A DNA stretch of 64,000 bases. It comes from Nitrincola sp. A-D6. GTDB lineage: Bacteria; Pseudomonadota; Gammaproteobacteria; Pseudomonadales; Balneatricaceae. Location: contig NZ_JRLB01000038.1 of assembly GCF_000764495.1 (NCBI RefSeq), positions 1 to 64,000 of the forward strand. Reading direction: 5' to 3'. The translations under genes and the position numbers were made by a program. The first letter of the stretch is position 1; each line of letters starts with the position of its first letter. This document shows, piece by piece, positions 10,731 through 20,015 of this stretch. The notes under the pieces were generated by a model that made no database searches, was not told where the DNA came from, and was given only the letters and a program-made list of their open reading frames with translations.

Positions 10731-11217
10731 ACGCCTGCTTGACTCTATTAGCCAGGATCTCAAAACCCTGATCGCCTATCGCAATATCGACGACCCATTA
10801 ATGATAGGTATCCGCACCGGTGGAGTCTGGGTAGCGGAACGCTTGCACCAGCAACTGGGCATTACCAGCCCGCTAGGCATACTGGACATCTCCTTTTACC
10901 GTGATGATTTCAGCCACTCCGGCCTAAACCCTAAAGTTAAGCCAACCAAACTGCCCTGCCCAACAGAAGATCGACACATTCTGCTGGTGGATGATGTCAT
11001 TATGTCAGGACGCACCATTCGCGCGGCAATGAATGAATTGTTCGATTATGGTCGCCCCGCTTCCATCTCACTGATCACTCTAATCGACTTACAACGTCGC
11101 GAATTGCCTATTCAACCGGATGTGTGTGGCGATACCCTGAGTCTGGGCCCGGATCAGCAGATTAAACTCTCCGGCCCTAACCCGCTGTTACTGGATATTA
11201 GTCAACGTCAATCCTGA
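10705..11217 (+). CDS. pyrR: PyrR bifunctional regulator / uracil phosphoribosyltransferase
   Basis: PRTase-fold protein that in Bacillus binds pyr mRNA and in many bacteria retains uracil phosphoribosyltransferase activity. The PRPP loop HILLVDDVIMSGRTIRAAMN is clear at about 91-110, with IGIRTGGVWVAERL before it. Normal length (170 residues). The ATG at 10705 lies inside ruvX; the pyrB start is 24 bp downstream. I see no PyrR-binding antiterminator before pyrB, so in this lineage it may act on transcription by another route or only as an enzyme. Confidence 0.92.
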   Translation: MVSGNLNVERLLDSISQDLKTLIAYRNIDDPLMIGIRTGGVWVAERLHQQLGITSPLGILDISFYRDDFSHSGLNPKVKPTKLPCPTEDRHILLVDDVIMSGRTIRAAMNELFDYGRPASISLITLIDLQRRELPIQPDVCGDTLSLGPDQQIKLSGPNPLLLDISQRQS

Positions 11218-11241
11218 CCCTGAAGACATGAGTATTTTATT

Positions 11242-12239
11242 ATGCTGAGCCAGAACCACTACGACAGTATTCAGTTAACGCCTGAAGGGCAGCTGAAACA
11301 CTTCCTGACCATTGAGGGCCTTTCTGCCTCACTGCTCACCGAGATACTGGACACTGCCGACTCATTTGTCGACATGGGTGCCCAACAGGTCAAGAAAGTA
11401 CCCCTGCTACGCGGTAAAACCGTGGCCAATCTGTTCTTTGAGTCCAGCACCCGCACACTGTCTACCTTTGAACTGGCCGCCAAGCGATTATCTGCCGATG
11501 TGCTCAACCTCAACATCAGCACCTCGTCGACGTCCAAAGGGGAAACCCTGAAGGATACACTGATGACCTTGCGTGCCATGCATTGCGATATGTTTGTGGT
11601 ACGCCACTCAGCCAGCGGCGCAGCACATTTCATTGCCGAGCATGTCACCCCCGATGTTGCCGTTATCAATGCCGGTGATGGCCGCCATGCGCACCCCACT
11701 CAAGCCATGCTGGATATGCTCACCATACGCCAGCATAAAGGCGACTTTGCCGGTCTCAAAGTCGCCATTGTTGGCGACCTGCTGCATTCCCGCGTTGCCC
11801 GCTCACAGATTCACGCGCTACGCACGCTGGGGGTAGCTGAAATCCGTGTTATTGCCCCTTTGACCCTGCTACCACGCCATATTGAAGCCATGGGTGTCAA
11901 AGTCTTTACGGAAATGTCGCGTGGACTACGCGATGTCGACGTCATCATCATGCTGAGGCTGCAAAAGGAACGCATGCAATCCGCACTGCTACCGAGTGAA
12001 TCCGAATTCTACAAGCTGTATGGTCTGACCGAAGCCAAGCTGGCCTATGCCCGCACCGATGCCATCGTGATGCACCCCGGCCGATTAACCGCGGTGTGGA
12101 AATCGAATCCAGCGTAGCCGATGGTGAACGCTCTGTCATTCTGAATCAGGTCACCAACGGCATTGCCGTACGCATGGCCGTTATGTCGATGGCCATGAGT
12201 GGTCAATTAAAAGATAACCAGCCAAGCGCCAAGGCTTAA
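11242..12239 (+). CDS. pyrB: Aspartate carbamoyltransferase catalytic subunit (frameshifted near 12081)
   Basis: Condenses carbamoyl phosphate with aspartate, the committed step of pyrimidine synthesis. Carbamoyl-phosphate motif [31 protein letters not shown], and [12 protein letters not shown] are present. The N-terminal extension before FLTIEGLS is typical of the class that assembles with a DHOase-like subunit. The frame breaks near 12081: [11 protein letters not shown] is read as [10 protein letters not shown] because CCC became CC. Adding one base gives 332 residues ending [13 protein letters not shown]. Lies 13 bp before pyrC'. Confidence 0.93.
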
Positions 12240-12252
12240 GGATCCCCAGACG

Positions 12253-13530
12253 ATGAACATTATAATTGAAGGTGGCCATGTCATAGATCCAGCCAGTGCT
12301 GTTGATCAGATTACTGACCTGTATATTTCTAATGGAGAAATCCTGGCACTGGGTGAGGCTCCGGCTGGCTTTATCAGCGATGAACGTATTGATGCAACCG
12401 GCCAGGTGGTCTGCCCTGGTCTGATTGATCTTTGTGCGCATTTACGTGAGCCAGGCGAAACCCACAAAGGCACCATAGCCAGTGAAACAGCGGCAGCAGC
12501 GGCCGGTGGTATCACCACCCTGATTACACCGCCGACAACGCGACCCATTGTTGACACCCCGGCTGTTGCTGAACTGATACAGGATCGCGCGGCCGATGCT
12601 GGATTTAGCCGTGTGCTGCCAATGGGGGCTCTGACTCAGGGACTGCTGGGCGAACAACTGGCACCGCTACACGCTTTGGCCAGCTCGGGCTGCATTGCTT
12701 TTACTAATGCCCGTTGCGCGGTGAAAAGCTCACTGAGCCTGCTGCGCAGTCTGGAATATGCGGCCACTTTTGATTTGCTGGTGATTTTTCAGGCACAGGA
12801 TCACAGCCTGGCAGCCAGTGGCTGCATGCATGAAGGGGCTAATGCCACACGCATGGGCCTCAGCGGCATTCCGGAAGCAGCAGAAACCATCGAAGTTGCG
12901 CGCTGCCTTCTGCTGGTAGAACAAACAGGAGTACGAGCTCACTTTGGTCAGATCACCTGCGAACGCTCCGTTCAGCTGATCAGTGCCGCACAACAACGTG
13001 GACTAAAAGTTACAGCAGATGTCGCTGTGCACCACCTGATCCTCAGTGACGATCAGGTCAATGAATTTGATTCGGCCCTGCATCTGCAGCCGCCTTTACG
13101 CAGTGCACTTGATCGCGCCGGGTTACTGCAGGGACTACTAAGTCAGACCATTACCGCCATCTGCTCTGATCACCAGCCCCAGGATTTAATTTCCAAACAA
13201 GCACCTTTTGCAGAAACAGCACCCGGACTTAGCGGACTGGAAACACTATTGGCCTTATGCCTGACACTGGTTGAACGCAAACTGATTGAACTGCCGCAAT
13301 TGATTGAGAAACTGACCCTCGCCCCGGCTCGCATTCTAGGCCTGGAAAGCGGCAGTCTGATGCCTGGTCAACAAGCTGATATCTGTATTTTTGATCCACT
13401 GGAAAACTGGGTTGTGAGTGCAGAGAATCTGCACTCAGCCGGTAAAAATTCACCCTTTACTGGCCAGACGTTAACAGGCCGGGTAACTACCACCCTGATC
13501 GGTGGCAAGGTGGTATTTCGGCGCTATTAA
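12253..13530 (+). CDS. pyrC': Dihydroorotase-like non-catalytic subunit (PyrC') of ATCase
   Basis: Amidohydrolase-fold protein of 425 residues that in Pseudomonas-type enzymes supports ATCase assembly without making dihydroorotate. The usual HxH metal motif is CAH here (LIDLCAHLREPG, about 56-67), and the DHAPH block is DHQPQ (about 301-305), so metal ligands are missing. This fits the inactive PyrC' class rather than a working dihydroorotase. It starts 13 bp after pyrB, as expected for a partner subunit. A functional pyrC must be elsewhere. Convergent with pilU 18 bp away. Confidence 0.9.
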   Translation: MNIIIEGGHVIDPASAVDQITDLYISNGEILALGEAPAGFISDERIDATGQVVCPGLIDLCAHLREPGETHKGTIASETAAAAAGGITTLITPPTTRPIVDTPAVAELIQDRAADAGFSRVLPMGALTQGLLGEQLAPLHALASSGCIAFTNARCAVKSSLSLLRSLEYAATFDLLVIFQAQDHSLAASGCMHEGANATRMGLSGIPEAAETIEVARCLLLVEQTGVRAHFGQITCERSVQLISAAQQRGLKVTADVAVHHLILSDDQVNEFDSALHLQPPLRSALDRAGLLQGLLSQTITAICSDHQPQDLISKQAPFAETAPGLSGLETLLALCLTLVERKLIELPQLIEKLTLAPARILGLESGSLMPGQQADICIFDPLENWVVSAENLHSAGKNSPFTGQTLTGRVTTTLIGGKVVFRRY

Positions 13531-13548
13531 TGGCGGCTGACACTGACT

Positions 13549-14727
13549 TTACATATTGTTAACGTCAGCCACACCACCAAGGTTCATGTTGTCATCCTCT
13601 TCCTGCAGGGTAAAGGATGGCATGGACTCATCTTTAATCGAAGCGGGCTTTGACTTGCCATGCGTTTCTTCATTAAGTTTGATCATCAAGCGCAGATCGT
13701 TGGTGGAGTCCGCATGTGTTAAGGCTACATCGTAGCTAATAACTCCCTGTTTATAAAGATTAAACAGTGCCTGATCAAAGGTTTGCATGCCCAGATTAGT
13801 AGATTTTTTGATGACATCCTTGATCTCATGCACCGCCCCTTTACGCACCATATCCTGAATCAAGGGTGTATTGATCAACACTTCAATGGCAGCACGTCGC
13901 CCGGAACCATCCACAGTAGGCAGCAGTTGTTGCGCCACAATAGCCTTAAGGTTCAGTGACAGATCCATCCACACCTGTGAATGATGATCGGGACCGAAGA
14001 AAGAGATAATCCGATCCAGTGCCTGGTTGGCATTGTTGGCATGCAGAGTTGCCATACACAGGTGCCCGGTTTCTGCAAAGCTCAGACCATATTTCATGGT
14101 CTCAGCATCACGTATCTCACCCATCAAAATAACATCCGGTGCCTGGCGCAGAGTGTTCTTCAATGCGATTTCGTAGGAGTCGGTATCCAGACCCACTTCA
14201 CGCTGAGTCACAATGCTCTTGCGGTGATTATGGATATACTCTATCGGGTCTTCAATGGTAATAATGTGACCGGCGTGATGTTGATTACGGTAATCAATCA
14301 TGGAAGCCAGCGATGTAGACTTACCCGTAGAGGTACCACCGACAAACAGGATCAGACCGCGCTTGGTCATCGACAGGTCTTTCAACACAGCCGGCAGGTG
14401 CAACTCTTCCAGGCTGGGAATATAGGTATTGATGCGACGCATCACCATGCCGGGGGTATTACGCTGCACAAAGGCACTGACACGAAAACGGCCAATCCCC
14501 TGGGCACTGATGGCAAAGTTACACTCATGAGTGCCTTCAAACTCGGCCAGCTGTTTATCGTTCATGGTGCTGTATACCAGCTTTCTGGCCTGCTCTGGTT
14601 TGAGCACCTCTTTGGTGAGCGGCTTGATGGTACCGTCTACCTTGATAGCAGGCGCAGCCCCAGCGGTGACAAACAGGTCAGATGCGCCACGATCCGACAT
14701 CACCTTAAGCAGTTGTGTAAAATCCAT
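13549..14727 (-). CDS. pilU: Twitching motility ATPase PilU
   Basis: Hexameric retraction ATPase homologue working with PilT at the type IV pilus base. The 392 residues show MDFTQLLKVMSDRGASDLF, Walker A GGTSTGKST, Asp box TIEDPIEYIHNH, Walker B PDVILMGEIRD and the His box ETGHLCMATLHANNA. The extended tail after residue 345, with PSFTLQEEDDN, distinguishes PilU from PilT. Located 25 bp downstream of pilT on the same strand, the usual pair. Confidence 0.95.
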   Translation of the reverse strand: MDFTQLLKVMSDRGASDLFVTAGAAPAIKVDGTIKPLTKEVLKPEQARKLVYSTMNDKQLAEFEGTHECNFAISAQGIGRFRVSAFVQRNTPGMVMRRINTYIPSLEELHLPAVLKDLSMTKRGLILFVGGTSTGKSTSLASMIDYRNQHHAGHIITIEDPIEYIHNHRKSIVTQREVGLDTDSYEIALKNTLRQAPDVILMGEIRDAETMKYGLSFAETGHLCMATLHANNANQALDRIISFFGPDHHSQVWMDLSLNLKAIVAQQLLPTVDGSGRRAAIEVLINTPLIQDMVRKGAVHEIKDVIKKSTNLGMQTFDQALFNLYKQGVISYDVALTHADSTNDLRLMIKLNEETHGKSKPASIKDESMPSFTLQEEDDNMNLGGVADVNNM

Positions 14728-14752
14728 AACCCGGTCCTTTTACATTAAGCCA

Positions 14753-15787
14753 TCAGAAGGATGACGGAGTCTTTGATTTCTCGCGCGCAGCCTCTCTGGA
14801 TATCAAGCCTTTCGACACCAGTTCGGTGAGTGACTGATCCAGGGTTTTCATACCAAAGGACGCGCCGGTCTGTATCGCAGAGTACATCTGAGCGACCTTG
14901 TCTTCTCGAATCAGGTTACGTATCGCCGGGGTGCCGATCATAATTTCATAGGCAGCTACACGCCCACCTTTGAGCTTTTTCATCAGAGTCTGGGAGATAA
15001 CGCCCTGCAGTGACTCAGATAGCATGGAGCGCACCATGTCTTTTTCCGCTGCTGGAAATACGTCAATAATACGGTCGATGGTTTTAGCCGCCGAGGTGGT
15101 ATGCAAGGTGCCGAACACTAAATGCCCGGTTTCTGCTGCTGTAAGTGCCAAGCGGATAGTTTCCAGATCACGCATCTCACCGACCAGGATAATATCCGGG
15201 TCTTCACGCAACGCCGAACGCAACGCATTGGCAAAGCTGTGCGTATCACGGTGCACTTCTCGCTGGTTTACCAGGCACTTCTTACTTTCATGCACAAACT
15301 CGATCGGATCTTCTATGGTAAGGATATGCTCCGAGCGTGTGTCGTTGATATAGTCAACCATAGCCGCCAGCGTGGTACTTTTACCCGACCCGGTAGGCCC
15401 GGTAACCAGCACCAGTCCTCGAGACTTTTCAGACAAATCCTGAAACACCTTGCCCATGCCCAGGTCATCCAGGGTAAAAACCTTGCTGGGTACGGTACGA
15501 AATACGGCCGCCGCACCACGGTGCTGATTGAAGGCATTGACACGAAAGCGAGACAGTTTGGGAACTTCGAAAGAGAAGTCGACTTCGAGATTTTCTTCAT
15601 ACTCCTTACGCTGACGGTCATTCATGATGTCATACACCAGCGTATGCACCTGTTTATGATCCAAGGCAGGTAGCTTGATGCGGCGAACATCACCATCTAC
15701 GCGAATCATGGGTGGCATACCAGAGGTCAGGTGTAAATCAGAAGCGCCCTGCTGGACAGCAAAGGACAAGAGTTCAGTAATATCCAT
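14753..15787 (-). CDS. pilT: Type IV pilus retraction ATPase PilT
   Basis: Powers retraction of type IV pili for twitching motility, DNA uptake and phage sensitivity. At 344 residues the length is typical. MDITELLSFAVQQGASDLHL opens the protein; Walker A GPTGSGKSTT, Asp box TIEDPIEFVHES, Walker B PDIILVGEMRD and His box ETGHLVFGTLHT follow, with the AIRNLIRE block of PilT at the C terminus. Divergent from yggS across 90 bp, the conserved gammaproteobacterial arrangement. Confidence 0.97.
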   Translation of the reverse strand: MDITELLSFAVQQGASDLHLTSGMPPMIRVDGDVRRIKLPALDHKQVHTLVYDIMNDRQRKEYEENLEVDFSFEVPKLSRFRVNAFNQHRGAAAVFRTVPSKVFTLDDLGMGKVFQDLSEKSRGLVLVTGPTGSGKSTTLAAMVDYINDTRSEHILTIEDPIEFVHESKKCLVNQREVHRDTHSFANALRSALREDPDIILVGEMRDLETIRLALTAAETGHLVFGTLHTTSAAKTIDRIIDVFPAAEKDMVRSMLSESLQGVISQTLMKKLKGGRVAAYEIMIGTPAIRNLIREDKVAQMYSAIQTGASFGMKTLDQSLTELVSKGLISREAAREKSKTPSSF

Positions 15788-15877
15788 AGAATTTATGCTC
15801 GCAGCTTCTTCCCATTAGAGGTTCTATTAACGCAGAATACCCTGATCCATGAATGTACGACAACCAGAATATCCTAT

Positions 15878-16570
15878 ATGTCTATCATAGCAGAGAAAAC
15901 CACACAGGTAGTGAGCGAGATCAATCAAGCCTGCCAGGCCACAGGCCGCCACCCATCGGAGGTCGCCCTGCTAGCGGTGAGTAAAACACGCAGCGCCGAT
16001 GAGGTACGCGAGGCTTTTCAACAGGGGTTGATTCGCTTTGGTGAGAATTACCTACAAGAGGCGTTGGATAAAATCCAGGCGTTGGCTGATTTGCCGCTTG
16101 AGTGGCATTTCATCGGCCCGGTGCAGTCGAATAAAACCCGTCAAATTGCTGAGTCTTTTGACTGGGTACACAGTGTTGATCGATTGAAGATCGCCCGGCG
16201 TTTGTCTGAACAGCGCCCGACTGAGTTAGCGGATCTGAATATCTGTTTGCAGGTGAATATTGATGATGAGAGCAGCAAATCCGGCTGTTCTCCGAATGAA
16301 GCACTGGACCTGGCGCGTGAAATAGCCGCGCTGCCTCATCTTAATTTGCGCGGGCTTATGGCGATTCCGGCACCAACGGATGATGCCGCTGCACAACGCT
16401 TGGCGTTTGCCAAGGTGCGGGCGCTGGCGGAGCGCATTCGTGCCAGTGGCATTGCTATGGATACGCTGTCGATGGGGATGTCTGGGGATCTTGCGGCCGC
16501 CATCGCTGAAGGGAGCACGATGGTTAGAATTGGTACGGCGTTATTTGGTCCGCGGGTGGCGAAAGGCTAG
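15878..16570 (+). CDS. yggS: YggS family pyridoxal phosphate homeostasis protein
   Basis: PLP-binding alanine racemase-fold protein (PLPBP) that buffers free PLP and affects amino-acid metabolism. The PLP lysine is in ALLAVSKTRSADEV, with RFGENYLQEALDK, WHFIGPVQSNKTR and LSMGMSGDLAAAIAEGSTMVR as further signatures. Normal length, 230 residues. In Pseudomonas-like genomes proC follows directly; here it is replaced by hicAB remnants. Confidence 0.95.
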   Translation: MSIIAEKTTQVVSEINQACQATGRHPSEVALLAVSKTRSADEVREAFQQGLIRFGENYLQEALDKIQALADLPLEWHFIGPVQSNKTRQIAESFDWVHSVDRLKIARRLSEQRPTELADLNICLQVNIDDESSKSGCSPNEALDLAREIAALPHLNLRGLMAIPAPTDDAAAQRLAFAKVRALAERIRASGIAMDTLSMGMSGDLAAAIAEGSTMVRIGTALFGPRVAKG

Positions 16571-16742
16571 CATTATTGGGGTAGTCGCTTCTGGGTGCCG
16601 AGCTGGGGTGGTCCTGTGCCAACTGAATTGCATAAAAAAACCTACCTTCATTCGGCCTGATAGACAGGAGGCCCAGATTGACAATGATATCATTAGTGAT
16701 ACCATTTAAATTATAACAAAGATTTAAAATATCCTCAGTCAG

Positions 16743-16825
16743 ATGCGGGACAACCCCAAGAGCATCACATTTAACGACCTATACAAGGTATGTTGCTAGA
16801 GGTCCAAAGTGGCAAAAAATATTGA
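16743..16825 (+). pseudogene. hicA toxin remnant (internal deletion)
   Basis: From 16743 an ATG opens MRDNPKSITFNDLYKVCC-stop, which resembles the first residues of the HicA family paired with this HicB type. In another frame, 16796-16825 reads LEVQSGKKY-stop, resembling the HicA C terminus, and it overlaps the hicB start as an intact hicA normally does. The central part with the dsRBD-like fold and catalytic His is absent. I infer an internal deletion that removed most of a gene of roughly 80 codons. The match is from memory of the family, so confidence is moderate. Confidence 0.55.
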
Positions 16826-17147
16826 TCGATACACTTATAGAGTTACCTGGTCGGAAGAAGATCAGGAGCATGTTGGGTTGTGTGTGGAGTTTCCCAGCCT
16901 GAGTTGGCTGGCTGACGATCCTGAACTAGCATTAAAAGGGATTCGTCAATTGGTTCATGAGTGCGTTGAAGACATGCGCCGAACAAATGACCAGGTTCCT
17001 GAGCCACTGTCGTCAAAAAAATTCAGCGGCAAATTTATGGTGCGTGTACCACCAGAAACGCATCGTTTGTTAACGATTGAAGCGGCAGAGTCTGGTGTTA
17101 GTTTGAATCGGCTTATTTCCAGCAAGTTACATCAACCGCGCATGTAA
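16809..17147 (+). CDS. hicB: HicB-family antitoxin, apparently orphaned
   Basis: 112 residues in two parts. The N-terminal HicB fold (DRYTYRVTWSEEDQEHVGL, then CVEFPSLSWLADDPELAL) is partly RNase H-like. The C-terminal DNA-binding part is ribbon-helix-helix-like (GKFMVRVPPETHRLLTIEAA then GVSLNRLISSKL). Such antitoxins neutralise HicA mRNA interferases and repress their own operon. Start GTG at 16809 lies inside the hicA remnant. Without an intact toxin it may survive as a regulator or be drifting. Inserted between yggS and yggT where proC sits in relatives. Confidence 0.85.
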   Translation: MAKNIDRYTYRVTWSEEDQEHVGLCVEFPSLSWLADDPELALKGIRQLVHECVEDMRRTNDQVPEPLSSKKFSGKFMVRVPPETHRLLTIEAAESGVSLNRLISSKLHQPRM

Positions 17148-17201
17148 TCGGGTAACTGAGGTTTTAAGCTGGCTGAAACCAGGTGCTATCAAGAGGTGCT
17201 T

Positions 17202-17516
17202 ATGAAAGAGAGTGATTGGCAGAAGTTCAATGTCATCAAAGAGAAAGCCATAGAGCAGTTCTGTACTCAGACCCTGAATGAGTTTGAAGGGGTCATCGCT
17301 AATACGGGTGAGTCTGCTCATGATCGCTATTTGCAGCTTTACCAGCTTGTCCGAAATCGCGACAAGGAAATGGCATTCATTTTCGATGGCCACAGCAGAT
17401 CCAAAGCGCCGATTCAACTCATGGTCATTCGGTCTCATGGACTCGCTGATGAAGCATTGCTTGCGGAATTATCGGATGAATTTCGGGATCAAACAGAACC
17501 ACAACGCTTTAGTTGA
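17202..17516 (+). CDS. Conserved small protein of unknown function
   Basis: 104 residues starting at an ATG with AGAGGTG just upstream; an in-frame start at 17196 is also possible. The sequence is acidic and mostly helical by appearance, with a striking block MAFIFDGHSRSKAPIQL and then GLADEALLAELSDEFRDQT. No signal peptide or membrane segment. I recall similar small proteins in marine gammaproteobacteria, sometimes labelled misleadingly as transporter parts, but cannot assign a role. It lies 54 bp after hicB on the same strand; nothing shows that it is a toxin. Confidence 0.7.
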   Translation: MKESDWQKFNVIKEKAIEQFCTQTLNEFEGVIANTGESAHDRYLQLYQLVRNRDKEMAFIFDGHSRSKAPIQLMVIRSHGLADEALLAELSDEFRDQTEPQRFS

Positions 17517-17569
17517 CAGACTGTAACCGTCAGCCTCGTGCGATTACCCTGAATATCACCGTGAAAAGG

Positions 17570-17598
17570 TTCATTCGCCGCGTGAAAATCTCTATACT
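17570..17598 (+). promoter_or_regulatory. Possible sigma-70 promoter before yggT
   Basis: TTCATT (17570-17575), a 17-bp spacer and TATACT (17593-17598). The -10 element is good and the -35 poor. It lies 65 bp before yggT, in the only gap upstream of the yggT-metX-metW group. A short hairpin CCGGC-TTTA-GCCGG follows within the leader. Confidence 0.35.
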
Positions 17599-17662
17599 CT
17601 AATTTTCGATTTCAGCACCGGCTTTAGCCGGGTGACGGCTGCATCAAGTTTAAGGGTAGATC

Positions 17663-18196
17663 ATGGATCCGCTATTATTAATTATCCGAACGATCGGCGA
17701 AATTTTTGCTTTTATTGCCATTCTGCGCTTTCTGCTGCAGACAATGCAGGTGGATTATTACAACCCCATCTCTCAGGCCGTAGTGAAATTCACGCAGCCA
17801 CCCTTGATGCCATTACAGCGGATCGTCCCCAAGTTTGGGCGTATTGATGTAGCGCCACTGGTATTGGCATTTCTTGTCAAACTGGCCACGCTGTTTATTT
17901 TGGTATCGATCACCAGCAGCCCTCTGGGTATCGCCACGCTTATTATGCTTTCCCTTGTCGGTGTATTGGATACACTGCTGACCATTCTATTCTGGGCTAC
18001 CATCGGTTCCGTGATTATCAGCTGGGTTGCCCCTGACTCACCCCATCCGGCACCGCAACTGTTGCAGCAGCTTGTTGAACCGATGTTTGCACAGGTTCGG
18101 CGCTTTATACCCCCAATTGGCGGGCTTGATCTGTCACCCATTGCCATCTTTTTGGTAATACAGATCGTGCAGTCGCAATTACCACGTTTGATGTGA
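17663..18196 (+). CDS. yggT: YggT family membrane protein
   Basis: 177 residues with two YGGT repeats, each of two hydrophobic helices: about 4-25 plus the PLMPLQRIVPKFGRIDVAPL motif, and about 95-120 plus PMFAQVRRFIPPIGGLDLSP. Inner-membrane protein, linked in E. coli to osmotic shock tolerance; molecular role unknown. Stands before metX as in Pseudomonas. The ATG at 17663 follows AAGGGTAG. Confidence 0.92.
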   Translation: MDPLLLIIRTIGEIFAFIAILRFLLQTMQVDYYNPISQAVVKFTQPPLMPLQRIVPKFGRIDVAPLVLAFLVKLATLFILVSITSSPLGIATLIMLSLVGVLDTLLTILFWATIGSVIISWVAPDSPHPAPQLLQQLVEPMFAQVRRFIPPIGGLDLSPIAIFLVIQIVQSQLPRLM

Positions 18197-18252
18197 CCTG
18201 AAACTCAGCCAATTAACGCTTAGATTTCACATATCAACGAAGAGGTAACAAG

Positions 18253-19410
18253 GTGAGCGAGTTCCCGGAAGATAGCATCGGTCTGGTCACGCCACAGACA
18301 CTCCATTTTGACGATCCGCTAACGCTGGCTTGTGGCCGAGTGTTACCACAATATGATCTGGTAATAGAAACCTATGGCCAGCTTAATGCGGATGCCAGTA
18401 ACGCGGTATTGATATGTCACGCCCTATCCGGCCACCATCATGCAGCGGGTTATAACTCAACTGATGAGCGCAAACCTGGCTGGTGGGATTCGGCCATAGG
18501 CCCCGGCAAGGTCATTGATACGAACCGTTTTTTTGTGGTTGCTCTGAATAACCTGGGTGGCTGTCACGGCAGCACGGGGCCTAATACCCAAAATCCTGAA
18601 ACCGGCAAACCCTATGGGCCGGACTTTCCGATTGTAACCGTACTCGACTGGGTACACAGTCAGGCGCGCCTGGCTGACCGGCTCGGTATTACCCAGTGGG
18701 CAGCCGTTGTCGGCGGCAGCCTCGGCGGTATGCAAGCGATGCAATGGGCTATTAGCTATCCGCAGCGACTGCGTCACTGTGTCATGATTGCTGCTGCACC
18801 TAAGCTGAGCACCCAGAACATTGCCTTCAATGAAGTCGCTCGCCAGGCTATCAGCAAAGATCCGCAATTTCACAATGGCCACTATTATGAACAGGGTGTT
18901 GTGCCTAAAACCGGTCTGATGCTGGCACGCATGGTTGGTCATATTACCTACCTGTCCGAAGATGGGATGCGTGATAAATTCGGTCGGGAACTGCGCTCCG
19001 GCAAGCTCAGTTTTGATTTTAACCCCCAGTTTGAAATCGAAACTTACCTGCAATACCAGGGTGAGCGCTTTTCATCGTCCTTTGATGCCAACACTTATCT
19101 GCTGATGACCAAAGCACTCGACTATTTTGATCCGGCCGCTGAGTTTGATAATGACCTGGCCGCAGCACTAAGCAATGTACGCTGTGAGTTTTTTATCGCA
19201 TCCTTCACCACCGACTGGCGTTTTTCGCCTGAGCGCTCGCGTGAAATTGTTGATGCCTTGATTGAAGCCAGGAAGCACGTGACCTATACAGAGATTCAGG
19301 CAGCCCATGGGCATGATGCTTTCCTGATCCCTATTCCTCGCTATATGGAAGTCTTCGGTGCCTATATGAACCGGATTGCTGCTGAACAGGAGACTCAACA
19401 TGCGTGCTGA
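18253..19410 (+). CDS. metX: Homoserine O-acyltransferase MetX
   Basis: Activates homoserine with acetyl- or succinyl-CoA for methionine synthesis; alpha/beta-hydrolase fold. 385 residues. Nucleophile elbow [15 protein letters not shown] (Ser about 156), acid in [12 protein letters not shown] and His in HGHDAFL; substrate loop [15 protein letters not shown]. Gammaproteobacterial MetX proteins paired with MetW are often succinyl-specific, but I cannot decide specificity by eye. Start is GTG with AGAGGTAAC upstream. Overlaps metW by 11 bp. Confidence 0.94.
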   Translation: MSEFPEDSIGLVTPQTLHFDDPLTLACGRVLPQYDLVIETYGQLNADASNAVLICHALSGHHHAAGYNSTDERKPGWWDSAIGPGKVIDTNRFFVVALNNLGGCHGSTGPNTQNPETGKPYGPDFPIVTVLDWVHSQARLADRLGITQWAAVVGGSLGGMQAMQWAISYPQRLRHCVMIAAAPKLSTQNIAFNEVARQAISKDPQFHNGHYYEQGVVPKTGLMLARMVGHITYLSEDGMRDKFGRELRSGKLSFDFNPQFEIETYLQYQGERFSSSFDANTYLLMTKALDYFDPAAEFDNDLAAALSNVRCEFFIASFTTDWRFSPERSREIVDALIEARKHVTYTEIQAAHGHDAFLIPIPRYMEVFGAYMNRIAAEQETQHAC

Positions 19411-19990
19411 CCTGGAGATTATTCGTGAATGGATCAGACCCGGCTCACGTGTCATCGACCTGGGTTGCGGTGAAGGTGAACTACTGGCGCATCTGATCAA
19501 GGAAAAGCAGGTCAGTGGCTATGGTATTGAAATTCATCCCGATAACATCACGGCTTGTATTGAAAAGGGTGTCAGCGTAATTGAAAAAGATATAGATGAC
19601 GGCCTGAGTGGCATTCGCAGCGACAGCTTTGATACCGTGGTGATGAGTCATGCACTGCAAACCATGCATCGTCCGGATCAGATTGTTGAAGAGATGCTGC
19701 GCATCGGAAAAGAGTGCATTGTCACCTTCCCAAACTTTGCTCACTGGCGGGCGCGTGGCTATCTGGCATTGAAAGGAAGAATGCCGGTATCGAAGTTTCT
19801 ATCCTACACTTGGTACAATACTCCCAACATCCACTTTTTCACCTTCAAGGATTTTGAGGAACTCTGTGTCGAACGTAATATCTATATTGTAGACCGTACT
19901 GTGGTAGATCATGAGCACAAACACCGTTGGTGGATACGTTTATGGCCGAACATGCTCGGCGAGATCGCCATTTACCGTATCACCCGCTGA
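19400..19990 (+). CDS. metW: MetW, methionine biosynthesis methyltransferase-like protein
   Basis: 196 residues with a Rossmann SAM-binding motif [15 protein letters not shown], then [20 protein letters not shown] and [20 protein letters not shown], specific to MetW. It partners MetX and is needed for efficient homoserine acylation in several bacteria. Start ATG at 19400 is preceded by AGGAGA; an upstream in-frame start at 19376 would lie deeper in metX. Confidence 0.94.
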   Translation: MRADLEIIREWIRPGSRVIDLGCGEGELLAHLIKEKQVSGYGIEIHPDNITACIEKGVSVIEKDIDDGLSGIRSDSFDTVVMSHALQTMHRPDQIVEEMLRIGKECIVTFPNFAHWRARGYLALKGRMPVSKFLSYTWYNTPNIHFFTFKDFEELCVERNIYIVDRTVVDHEHKHRWWIRLWPNMLGEIAIYRITR

Positions 19991-20015
19991 ACCTATATAA
20001 CAGGAAGAGATGATC

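Noticed and set aside
11218-11241. PyrR-controlled attenuator before pyrB
   Set aside because: The 24-bp pyrR-pyrB gap is too short for an antiterminator and terminator pair.
13981-14748. A 255-codon open frame on the plus strand antisense to pilU
   Set aside because: It lies wholly over pilU, has no recognisable domain, and its composition follows the complementary codon pattern of pilU.
17202-17516. Replacement toxin for the orphan hicB
   Set aside because: It lies downstream with a 54-bp gap and lacks HicA-like residues.
18457-19053. A 198-codon open frame antisense to metX
   Set aside because: Fully inside metX, low-complexity translation, no ribosome site.
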